A DNA stretch of 64,000 bases from Corallococcus caeni (lineage in GTDB: Bacteria; Myxococcota; Myxococcia; Myxococcales; Myxococcaceae): assembly GCF_036245865.1 (NCBI RefSeq), contig NZ_BTTW01000002.1:1054001-1118000 (forward strand). The letters run 5' to 3'. A program made the translations under genes and the position numbers. Shown here in pieces: positions 32,162-38,882 of the stretch. The notes under the pieces were generated by a model that was not told where the DNA came from, searched no databases, and was given only the letters and a program-made list of their open reading frames with translations. Each line of letters starts with the position of its first letter. Position 1 is the stretch's first letter.

Positions 32162-32587
32162 ATGATCTCCTCCCTCCTTGCTCCCCTCCTGGGTGGGGCG
32201 CTCATTGGCCTGAGCGCCTCCCTGCTCCTGCTGGCCAATGGCCGGGTGGCCGGCATCAGCGGCATCGTGGGCTCGCTGCTGGCGCCCGTCCGGGGCGACA
32301 TCGCCTGGCGCGTGCTCTTCTTCGGCGGGCTGCTCACCGGGGGCCTGCTGCTGGCGTGGCTGCGCCCCGGCTCCTTCGCGCCCCCGGCATCTCTGAGCGC
32401 GGGCGGCGCCGGACTCCTGGTGGCGGCGGGCCTGCTGGTGGGCTTCGGCTCGCGGCTGGGCAACGGCTGCACCAGCGGGCACGGCGTCTGCGGCATCAGC
32501 CGCGGCTCGGCCCGCTCCATCGCGGCCACGCTCACCTTCATGGCCACCGGCGTCCTCACCGTCTTCCTGGTCCGCCACGTCCTCTAG
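32162..32587 (+). CDS. YeeE/YedE-family sulfur-transport half protein
   Basis: This 141-residue membrane protein has four hydrophobic segments. The diagnostic cysteine motif [20 protein letters not shown] (about 100-119) is present; family members use such a cysteine to handle thiosulfate or sulfane sulfur. Half-length members act with a second half protein, here encoded 12 bp downstream. Divergent from the persulfide dioxygenase gene, it should bring reduced sulfur into the same detoxification or assimilation route. Confidence 0.9.
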   Translation: MISSLLAPLLGGALIGLSASLLLLANGRVAGISGIVGSLLAPVRGDIAWRVLFFGGLLTGGLLLAWLRPGSFAPPASLSAGGAGLLVAAGLLVGFGSRLGNGCTSGHGVCGISRGSARSIAATLTFMATGVLTVFLVRHVL

Positions 32588-32599
32588 AGAGAGCTCTCC

Positions 32600-33085
32600 A
32601 TGCGTTCAAACATCAGTGCGTTCCTCAGCGGTCTGCTCTTCGCCATCGGCCTGGGGGTCGGCGGCATGACGGACCCGGCGAACGTCCTGGGCTTCCTCGA
32701 CGTCGCCGGGAACTGGGACTTCCGGCTCATGTTCGTGATGGGCGGCGCCATCGCCGTGCACGCGGCGCTGCGGCCCCTCATCCACAAGCGCGAGGAGCCC
32801 CTGTTCGCCGCGAAGTTCCCCAGCTTCTCCGCCAGCAGGCTGGACGCGAAGCTCCTCGTGGGCGCGGCCCTCTTCGGCGTGGGCTGGGGGCTCGGCGGTT
32901 ACTGCCCCGGCCCCGCGCTCACCTCGCTCGCCACCGGAGCGTCGCGGTTGCTCGTCTTCGTGCCCGCGATGTTCGCCGGCATGTTCCTCGCGCAGGTGCT
33001 CCAGGTGCGGCGCGTCCGGGGCAAGACGGGCTGGAGGTGCTCATCGACGGGGACAAGGAGCTCGGCTTCCTGCTCCAGGTCTTGA
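32600..33085 (+). CDS. YeeE/YedE (DUF6691)-type half transporter with altered C-terminus
   Basis: This is a 161-residue partner of the preceding gene. [26 protein letters not shown] and [21 protein letters not shown] (with the conserved Cys) are the second-half signatures. After the last membrane helix ([15 protein letters not shown]) the chain should end. Instead it continues for about 25 residues into [16 protein letters not shown]. Those codons are an out-of-frame reading of hppD-derived DNA (33031 onward). The natural stop has therefore been lost to a recombination joint; the transporter core looks intact. Confidence 0.85.
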   Translation: MRSNISAFLSGLLFAIGLGVGGMTDPANVLGFLDVAGNWDFRLMFVMGGAIAVHAALRPLIHKREEPLFAAKFPSFSASRLDAKLLVGAALFGVGWGLGGYCPGPALTSLATGASRLLVFVPAMFAGMFLAQVLQVRRVRGKTGWRCSSTGTRSSASCSRS

Positions 33086-33119
33086 TGAAGGGCGCGTCGA
33101 GCCCTTCCCGCCGCGTTCA
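33031..33119 (+). pseudogene. Decayed 3' fragment of hppD
   Basis: Bases 33031-33060 are identical to 29724-29753 inside hppD, and the next 43 bases differ at only 8 sites (about 89% over 73 bp). The match then jumps to the sequence around the hppD stop codon: GCGCGTCGAGCCCTTCCCGC here against GCGCGTCTAGCCTTTCCCGC at 29924. That implies an internal deletion of about 135 bp and a TAG to GAG change. In its own frame it still reads [20 protein letters not shown]. It overlaps the 3' end of the second yedE gene in a different frame. Confidence 0.88.
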
Positions 33120-33254
33120 GTGGCTGTCCTGCGCGAACGGGGATGACCTCCAGGCGCTGATTGAGAAGGACAACGTGGCAAGGAAGGAGCCACAGTGCGC
33201 CCATGCGGGCGGCTCCACCGGGACGAAGTCCGTGTACCGCGACGCGAAACCCCC

Positions 33255-33494
33255 ATGAACCTCATTGAACCCATCATGCTCGTGGGGGCGGCCATTGGAG
33301 GCGTGACGGGCGCGGTCTGGGGCTTCGGGTCGGGAATCGGCTGGGCGGCGGCGGGCCTCGTCGGAGGTGTCGTCCTGGGCCCCATCCTCTTGCTGCTGCT
33401 GCTCGTCCTGGCGATGTTGATGACGCTGTTCAGGGAAGGGCCACGCGCGATGCTGCAGGCCCTGTGGAGAAGGCGTCCTCCAGAGCGCCCCTGA
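33255..33494 (+). CDS. Small membrane protein, hypothetical
   Basis: This is a 79-residue protein with two Gly/Val/Leu-rich hydrophobic segments ([20 protein letters not shown] and [20 protein letters not shown]). A basic tail ([10 protein letters not shown]) should lie in the cytoplasm. The ATG at 33255 is chosen over a longer reading because the upstream part lies in the recombined, non-coding stretch after the hppD fragment. The family is not recognised. Confidence 0.55.
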   Translation: MNLIEPIMLVGAAIGGVTGAVWGFGSGIGWAAAGLVGGVVLGPILLLLLLVLAMLMTLFREGPRAMLQALWRRRPPERP

Positions 33495-33502
33495 GCGGCC
33501 TC

Positions 33503-33520
33503 TGGCATATTCTTGTGCCA
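33503..33520. promoter_or_regulatory. Palindrome immediately before the zinc-ribbon gene
   Basis: TGGCA-N8-TGCCA (33503-33520) ends 2 bp before the ATG at 33523 and encloses CATATT, an AT-rich box that could be a -10. It could be an operator, but there is no second copy in the window to test this. Confidence 0.3.
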
Positions 33521-33522
33521 CC

Positions 33523-34050
33523 ATGACATCGCCAACGCAGCCCCTGGACTGGGAGGAGTTGGAGCGCCGCGTGGCGTCCTGGGACCCGCTCCCCGACCCG
33601 GTGCTCTGCCCCGATTGTGGTGGCCCGGTCCGGATTGAGTACGTCCACAGGGAGGTGCTTGCGTCCGCGAGCATCCAATGTGCGGGATGCCCGCAGGACG
33701 TCAGGCTTTGCCGGTTTCCCGCCAGGGCGAAAGGGGGGACGCACTCAGAGGCAGCCCCTCCCGTCCCTGGCGCACGGCGGCTTCTGGTGGTCGAGCAGAC
33801 CTTCGACATCCAGGGGCGCGGCATCCTCGTCACCCCTGATGTGGATCTGGGAGCGCGGGCCCAGGTGGAGTTCACCGTGGTGTTGCGGCGTCCGGAGGGT
33901 GACGTCCGGGAGGCTGTCGCGCTCGCGCAGGTTCCGCTCGGCACGTTCCGGTCACGGCCTCAGCACGTGCTCTGTTTCCGCACGCTCTCCAAGCAGGACC
34001 TTCCCGCTGGCACGGAGGTGTGGCTGCTCGGAGAGGTGGATGCGTCCTGA
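33523..34050 (+). CDS. Hypothetical protein with N-terminal zinc ribbon
   Basis: This is a 175-residue protein. Cys29/Cys32 (CPDCGG) and Cys53/Cys56 (CAGC) form a four-Cys zinc-ribbon pattern within residues 25-60. The C-terminal half (about 80-175) is a beta-rich domain (RLLVVEQTFDIQGRGILVTPDVDLG, then EFTVVLRRPEGDV). That half resembles the oligonucleotide-binding-like domain of small myxobacterial hypotheticals. It is the last normal-GC gene before the AT-rich island. Function is unknown. Confidence 0.65.
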   Translation: MTSPTQPLDWEELERRVASWDPLPDPVLCPDCGGPVRIEYVHREVLASASIQCAGCPQDVRLCRFPARAKGGTHSEAAPPVPGARRLLVVEQTFDIQGRGILVTPDVDLGARAQVEFTVVLRRPEGDVREAVALAQVPLGTFRSRPQHVLCFRTLSKQDLPAGTEVWLLGEVDAS

Positions 34051-34089
34051 AGGGGCGCTTGCACACTATTTAGTTTCCTATGAGTAGAA

Positions 34090-34127
34090 ACAGCCTCCTG
34101 GCCCTTATGAAAGAGCCAGGAGGCTGT
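34090..34127 (-). terminator. Terminator of the three-gene ATPase operon
   Basis: ACAGCCTCCTGGC (34090-34102) and GCCAGGAGGCTGT (34115-34127) form a perfect 13-bp stem with a 12-base loop. Read on the minus strand it is followed by TTTCTACTC, and it lies 14 bp past the stop of the last ATPase gene. Confidence 0.75.
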
Positions 34128-34141
34128 ATCGAGATGACATC

Positions 34142-35581
34142 TCATCGGGCACGTGCGGCTCCTCCTTTTCGGAGGATTCCGAACCCGTAACGATAGATAT
34201 CAGGAACATCTATGCGCCCATCAGGTCTAATGCTTATTACTCCTAGTCTTACTAGCTCATCAACAACGGCGCGACCATCTGTGGAAAGCCCAGGCTTTTC
34301 GTTTGGTACCGGGTGACTGACGTCCTCAATAACTTCGTCCGGGTTTAGGAGTAGTCTTCGCCCTCTTAGGTTTTCAAGACGAACCACAAGCTCATACTCT
34401 TCCTTGATTTCGCCGACGCGAGTGCTTGATGTCTCTTGTAGGGATTCAAGCAGATCTTGAGGCGTTATTAGGCGTAGACCGTTTCCAAGAGGATGTTTTG
34501 ATGCTTCTCGCCCAGCAAAGCCAATTAGGCAAAGCATTGATCGAGGGACAATTCGACCTTGAGCATCTTGTAGGTGATTGGGTATCCATCGATAGGTATA
34601 CCCTTTCTTTGTTCCAGTACCCATCACCTCCCCGGCTAGAAGTGTTGCAAATCTGTGCTGAGTAGTCTCAGGCATTGGCCCCGGGTACCAGCCAAATTCA
34701 CCGTGCTTCGTGAGCTCTACGGCATGTCGACCAGTTGCAAGTCGGCTGAGCCATGTGTGGAGGTCCTCATCTTGCGACATGTGGCGAACAACAGCTCGGT
34801 AAAGCGATTCAACATCCCATTCGATCGAAACCGAGCGGGCACGAAGCTTGCTGGCATCGGGAAATCCAAGCTCTCCCGCGTCAAGTAGATCATCTCTGAG
34901 GAAAATCTTCGCGCGCAATTGACGGTAACGATTTGAGTAAGATAGCCAAAGCGCCAATAGCGCCCCGACGTAGCGCCGACGAACGCTGGGATCAAATGAG
35001 CCAATTCGATCGAGATGGTCGTAGGTGGCAAATACTAGCTGTTTCTTCAAGGAAAGCGCGCGCTCGGCTTGATCTAGGGCTTGAGAGACCTGTCCTAGGT
35101 GGGCTTGTGCTACAGGTACCCAGGACTGCAAGTCTGTTCGATGCTGCATCCATGCATTTCGCACCTGCTCTGGAACCGAGACTAGTGTGGGCATTTCTTC
35201 GCTGATGCGAAGCAAAAGGTGCGTCATCCAGAATGTTCGAAGTGCCTCGCTGCTTGCTTCTTTTCCGTATTGATCTAGTGGGGTTACATCTGGATGTTGA
35301 TGTGACTGTGAGAAGGCTTCTATCCATTTGGCATCTGGAATTCTGTCGTCGTTTATGAGTCGCCTAAGTTGCTTTGGCCCATCTACCGCACTCAGGAGTC
35401 TGAATAGCGCGCTCTTGCCAGCACCACGGCCGCCGCGAATGATTACGATTTCTGGCCTTAAGGCCAAGGCGTGGGAAGGAAGTGGCAGGAAGATTTTCTC
35501 AAGGTCCACTGTGTTCTCAGACTCTCGATGGGAAAGCTTTTCGAGGGCCGTGAGGAGTTGCAGTCTTTCTTGGGACTTCAT
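34142..35581 (-). CDS. P-loop ATPase of the island operon
   Basis: This is a 479-residue protein. Walker A GGRGAGKS (50-57) follows a beta strand (EIVIIRG). A Walker-B-like strand, QLVFATYDHLDRI, with adjacent acidic residues, lies near 183-196. The middle is helical, and the C-terminus (STDGRAVVDELVRLGVISI...GRIDVPDIYRYGFG) looks like a winged helix. This resembles STAND/Sll1717-like P-loop ATPases of conflict systems. Its ATG overlaps the previous gene's stop (ATGA), so translation is coupled. GC is near half and codon choice differs sharply from neighbours, indicating recent acquisition. Confidence 0.75.
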   Translation of the reverse strand: MKSQERLQLLTALEKLSHRESENTVDLEKIFLPLPSHALALRPEIVIIRGGRGAGKSALFRLLSAVDGPKQLRRLINDDRIPDAKWIEAFSQSHQHPDVTPLDQYGKEASSEALRTFWMTHLLLRISEEMPTLVSVPEQVRNAWMQHRTDLQSWVPVAQAHLGQVSQALDQAERALSLKKQLVFATYDHLDRIGSFDPSVRRRYVGALLALWLSYSNRYRQLRAKIFLRDDLLDAGELGFPDASKLRARSVSIEWDVESLYRAVVRHMSQDEDLHTWLSRLATGRHAVELTKHGEFGWYPGPMPETTQHRFATLLAGEVMGTGTKKGYTYRWIPNHLQDAQGRIVPRSMLCLIGFAGREASKHPLGNGLRLITPQDLLESLQETSSTRVGEIKEEYELVVRLENLRGRRLLLNPDEVIEDVSHPVPNEKPGLSTDGRAVVDELVRLGVISIRPDGRIDVPDIYRYGFGILRKGGAARAR

Positions 35582-36945
35582 GGCAGTGTCTCCTCCGGTG
35601 CATCGTCGCCTGAGTTGGGTGCTGGCTCAGGGGTGCATAGTTCCTTGATTCGGAGTAGTAGTTGCTGGTGCTGATCGGAGAAAAGGCTGTCCCTTACTGA
35701 TGACAGGCTTGTAAAGCGCTCAAGATCTGGATTCTGCCGTAGGGGCCATGGCCAATGTGCAGCTGTCCTGTCTGTTGGGCCCGGGGGGTCTTCTTCGTAT
35801 ATGTGGGTGCAGAAACTATCGTAGACTCGCGTTTGAAATGTATCAATCTCTTTCTTGCTTGGTTCTGATTCTGGATCCCGAGGGGCGAATCCATGAACTA
35901 TAATGCACCTTAGGTCCTGAGCGTCTTTTCGGATGCCCAGTGCTTGGATTGCAATGTCTAGGCCGCGAAACGACTGTTCAGATGCTCTGCCGACCAAGAC
36001 GTCGACATGCGAGACGCCATGGAGTGACAGACCTGCGAGGTCGTGCAGTCCTGCTCTCGCATCAAGGAAGATGAAGTTCGGCTTTAGGGCGCTGCGAACT
36101 TTCAATACAAGCGCGCGCAGGGCATCCTCGACTGGACTTGATTTGTTCAGTTCTCCCGGTGTGTCATTAATGAAATCAAGTCTTGCTAGTTTTTCTAGGT
36201 AGTTGATGTCGAGGTTCCCAGCGGGGATTACATCAACCTGAGTGGCATCTTCGGCGCCAAGTGCTTGAGCAGGGGCATAAAGGTCATTTGTGTCAATTGA
36301 TCCTGTGGCAAAGAAGTCTACGATCGCATCGACTGCGCCTCGTTGTGTCTCTGCTTCCAAGAGAGAACCCAGTCCTGGGGCTTCTAGGTCTAGGTCGATG
36401 ATTGCTACACGGTTTCCTTCGCGTGCGAGTTGCCACGCGCACGACACCAGGGATGTTGTGCGGCCTACTCCGCCTTTAAAAGAGTAAAAGGTTACTAAAG
36501 GAGGGGCTCCTTTTATTAGTGGCCAAGGTGGGGTGAGCTTATTTGACTCAAGCCAGCTATGCTTCGAAAGTCTTCGCTCAAGTAGGAACCAACGACTGCC
36601 CGGTGGTGTCATCCGAGTGCCAGAAACAGGGTCTTCATAAGAGCAGTTCTGCCAAGGCTGAGCGGAACTTAGTATTTCCTTGGCAATTCTTGCGCGCTCC
36701 CCTGGTCCAGTTGTTGTGAGGATGGGCGGAACAAAGAATGACTTTAGTTGGCTTGAAAGCTTGTTTTCGAGTGTTGTGCAGAAGCTGCTGATGCTTTCTT
36801 GCGTTTGGTTTGCCTGTGACTCCAGAATTAACCGAATGCGGCCTCGAAGATCTCGCACCGCGCATGCGCGTTTGAAATCTGAAAAACCGCTGCTCTGTTC
36901 ACAGATTTGCAGCAGGGAGGGAAGCGCTCGATCGAATGTTGTCAT
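35578..36945 (-). CDS. KGGVGR-type MinD/ParA ATPase of the island operon
   Basis: This is a 455-residue protein. The N-terminal 145 residues are an effector- or partner-type helical domain without a recognised motif. A deviant-Walker P-loop NTPase follows: FYSFKGGVGRTT (153-164), IIDLDLEAPGLGSLLE (182-197) and NFIFLDARAGLHDLAGL (switch II/Walker B). KGGVGR in place of KGGVGKT moves the usual signature Lys and marks a family seen in bacterial conflict operons rather than chromosome partitioning. The start at 36945 overlaps the upstream stop as ATGA; the longer frame to 36981 lies inside that upstream gene. Confidence 0.82.
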   Translation of the reverse strand: MTTFDRALPSLLQICEQSSGFSDFKRACAVRDLRGRIRLILESQANQTQESISSFCTTLENKLSSQLKSFFVPPILTTTGPGERARIAKEILSSAQPWQNCSYEDPVSGTRMTPPGSRWFLLERRLSKHSWLESNKLTPPWPLIKGAPPLVTFYSFKGGVGRTTSLVSCAWQLAREGNRVAIIDLDLEAPGLGSLLEAETQRGAVDAIVDFFATGSIDTNDLYAPAQALGAEDATQVDVIPAGNLDINYLEKLARLDFINDTPGELNKSSPVEDALRALVLKVRSALKPNFIFLDARAGLHDLAGLSLHGVSHVDVLVGRASEQSFRGLDIAIQALGIRKDAQDLRCIIVHGFAPRDPESEPSKKEIDTFQTRVYDSFCTHIYEEDPPGPTDRTAAHWPWPLRQNPDLERFTSLSSVRDSLFSDQHQQLLLRIKELCTPEPAPNSGDDAPEETLP

Positions 36946-37394
36946 GTGAAGAGAATCGCATCCAGACGGCCGTCTGCCCAAAGTGCGGAGGCAATCGAGT
37001 CAACGGCTGCGCGTGCCTCGGAAATGAGTTCCATCGTGTTATTTTGAGAGTGATGCCCTGTTTGAGCATAGCGGCATTGAGGATCCCACTTTGCGAGTGC
37101 CGGGTAGCGCTCGGCCCAGTTTAAAGGGTTGTAACGCCTAGCAACTGGATCAAGATCTAGAGCTAATTCAATTAGTGGATCTGCGGCTTTGCCAAGCAGG
37201 TGGCCTAGTGGCTTGTCAATCCAGCGGGCATCGAGCGTCGCTTTTCTGATGCACTCCGGGCCAAATCCGGCAAGATGATAGCTTTGGTCTAGTGAGCGAA
37301 AAGGAGTTGCAGCCTCGGCTAGGTGTTCTGCGTCACGAATATGCCTCAAGGCTGCGGATACTAGCTTGTGAGCTCGTGGTGATAGTTTTTCCAT
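36942..37394 (-). CDS. HEPN-like protein, first gene of the island operon
   Basis: This is a 150-residue all-helical protein. HIRDAEHLAEAA, then SLDQSYHLAGFGPECIRKATL, follows the two-helix HEPN pattern (xDAExL... YHLAGYxxECxLKA) found in nucleotidyltransferase-linked and RNase HEPN proteins. A clear catalytic RxxxxH is not evident in the second half; YAQTGHHSQNN and RAAVDSIASALW remain candidates. It may therefore be a binding or sensor HEPN rather than an RNase. The promoter-proximal position and ATGA coupling to the ATPase suggest complex formation. Family assignment is by pattern only. Confidence 0.6.
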   Translation of the reverse strand: MEKLSPRAHKLVSAALRHIRDAEHLAEAATPFRSLDQSYHLAGFGPECIRKATLDARWIDKPLGHLLGKAADPLIELALDLDPVARRYNPLNWAERYPALAKWDPQCRYAQTGHHSQNNTMELISEARAAVDSIASALWADGRLDAILFT

Positions 37395-37412
37395 AGAACA
37401 GGGTCGCTGGAA

Positions 37413-37433
37413 TTTATAGGCTTGTGTGCCTAT
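37413..37433 (-). promoter_or_regulatory. Candidate promoter and operator of the island operon
   Basis: Read on the minus strand, TATAAA (plus 37413-37418) is a good -10 about 19 bp before the HEPN-like start codon. It overlaps an inverted repeat, ATAGGC-N6-GCCTAT (37416-37433), which would lie in the spacer, where a repressor could block RNA polymerase. The -35 is weak (TCTGCA). The same repeat lies just past the ygfZ stop and could instead act as a weak terminator. Confidence 0.45.
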
Positions 37434-37443
37434 TGCAGAGGTC

Positions 37444-38517
37444 TCACGACGCTGCGGTGAAGGGCAGGGCGGCCACCGTGACGGTGCCCGCGCCTTCCCC
37501 GCCCAGCGTCAGCTCCGTGCCCGGCTCCAGCGAGTCGCGGTGCACGTAGCCCAGCGCCACCCGCTGCCCCTTCACCGGGGACGTCACCACGCTGGTCACC
37601 CAGCCCACCTTCTTCTCCCCGCGGCGCAGCTCCGTGCCGGGCGCCACGTCCTTCTCACCCAGCAGCAGCCCCGCCAGCTTGCGGTTCATGTGCCCGCGGA
37701 AGGTGGCCCGGGCGATGACCTCCTGCCCGATGTAGCAACCCTTGTTGTAGGAGATGGCGTTCGTGAGGTTCGCCTCCAGCGGGATGGTGGTGTCCACCAT
37801 GTCCTGCCCGTAGCGCGGCACCCCCGCCTCCACCCGCACCCGCTCCAGCGCGTCGAACCCCGCCGGCTTCACCCCGCCGACCCCGACGAGCGCCGCCCAC
37901 ACCGCCTCCAGCCCCGCGCGCGGCACCAGGATATCCACCCCGGACAGCCCGCCCGGCAGCGCCGTCCCCAACAGCCACACGTCCTGACCGGCCAGGGTCG
38001 CCTTGCGGCTGGACAGGGGGGCCGGGAGCTCGAAGGGGCCGCCCAGGGCGGCGGCCAGCGCCTGGGCCGTCCGGGGGCCGAGCAGCTTCAGCCAGGCCTG
38101 GTCCGGGGTGCCGTCGTGCAGCTCGGCGTCCTCGGAGATGAGGTACTTGTCCAGGAACTCCCGGACCTTGGCGCCCAGGCCGGGCTCCAGGTCCAGCAGG
38201 AGGTCGTCCTCCCGCTTGAGGATGCGTGCATCTCCCACCATGGCGCCCTTCACCGTGATGAAGGCGGCATAGGCGGCCGAGCCGACCGGGAGGTTCTTCA
38301 CCTCCTGGGTGACCATGCCGTGGAGGAAGGAGGCGCGATCCTCCCCCGTTATCCGGAGGATTTCGCGGTAGGACGCATCGTGCAGTGCCACGGCGTCGCG
38401 CGCCGCGCCATACTCCGCGCCCACGTCTCCATACCCGGCCACGACTTCACGGCCGCCCACCGGAATGAAGCGGGCACCCACCCGCTCGTGAACAAAATGC
38501 AGCGTCAGCGGTTCCAT
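37444..38517 (-). CDS. ygfZ: Folate-binding protein YgfZ/GcvT family
   Basis: This is a 357-residue protein of the aminomethyltransferase fold. The YgfZ signature KGCYIGQEV is present (NKGCYIGQEVIARATFRGH segment, about 258-276), together with LHDASYREILRITGEDRASFLHGM near the N-terminus. YgfZ acts with tetrahydrofolate in maintenance of iron-sulfur enzymes. The Cys of KGCY separates it from glycine-cleavage T protein. The AT-rich island begins right after its stop. It is divergent from the cupin gene, 38 bp apart. Confidence 0.9.
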   Translation of the reverse strand: MEPLTLHFVHERVGARFIPVGGREVVAGYGDVGAEYGAARDAVALHDASYREILRITGEDRASFLHGMVTQEVKNLPVGSAAYAAFITVKGAMVGDARILKREDDLLLDLEPGLGAKVREFLDKYLISEDAELHDGTPDQAWLKLLGPRTAQALAAALGGPFELPAPLSSRKATLAGQDVWLLGTALPGGLSGVDILVPRAGLEAVWAALVGVGGVKPAGFDALERVRVEAGVPRYGQDMVDTTIPLEANLTNAISYNKGCYIGQEVIARATFRGHMNRKLAGLLLGEKDVAPGTELRRGEKKVGWVTSVVTSPVKGQRVALGYVHRDSLEPGTELTLGGEGAGTVTVAALPFTAAS

Positions 38518-38526
38518 GCCCGTCGC

Positions 38527-38532
38527 TATATA
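38527..38532 (+). promoter_or_regulatory. TATATA box between ygfZ and the cupin gene
   Basis: TATATA in an otherwise GC-rich 38-bp gap is a plausible -10 for either direction. A plus-strand start would give a leader of about 17 nt with AGGAGCG ahead of the cupin ATG. No matching -35 was found. Confidence 0.35.
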
Positions 38533-38555
38533 GAGGCGCAGGAGCGGATGCCACG

Positions 38556-38882
38556 ATGGATGTGAAGCAGCTTTCGGCCTTCCAGGGCTTCTCGACAGAG
38601 AAGCTCCAGAAGCACACCGTGTTCCAGTCCGGTCGCTTCTTCCTCGACGTCTACTGCCTGGCCCCGGGCCAGGCGCAGAAGCCCCACCGGCACGCCACGT
38701 CCGACAAGGTGTACCTCGTGCTGGAGGGGAGCTGCCGCTTCCGCATCGGCGACGAGGAAGCGGCGCATGGCCCCGGCTCCACCCTCTTCGCCCCCGCGGG
38801 CACCGAACACGGCGTCGTCAACGACGGCCCGGACAACGCCCGCCTCCTCGTCCTGATGACCCCGCCTCCGGAGCACGCATGA
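38556..38882 (+). CDS. Single-domain cupin protein
   Basis: This is a 108-residue small beta-barrel. Cupin motif 1 is PHRHATSDKVYLVLEG (His ligands and Glu), with motif 2 PGSTLFAPAGTEHGVVN. Metal is likely bound by the two His of the first motif, the Glu and the late His. The substrate is unknown. Its stop overlaps the next start as ATGA, so it is translationally coupled to the VKOR-DsbA fusion. Confidence 0.85.
   Translation: MDVKQLSAFQGFSTEKLQKHTVFQSGRFFLDVYCLAPGQAQKPHRHATSDKVYLVLEGSCRFRIGDEEAAHGPGSTLFAPAGTEHGVVNDGPDNARLLVLMTPPPEHA

Noticed and set aside
36946-36981. Longer start (36981) for the KGGVGR ATPase
   Set aside because: It would overlap the HEPN-like gene by 40 bp, whereas ATG 36945 gives an exact ATGA coupling like the next junction.
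34142-37394. Island operon as a plasmid ParA/partition locus
   Set aside because: The ATPase has KGGVGR instead of KGGVGKT, there is no ParB-like gene, and the only palindrome is at the promoter.
34050-37444. Attachment-site direct repeats at the island edges
   Set aside because: I compared the two boundaries by eye and found no shared run longer than chance; no integrase or tRNA is adjacent.
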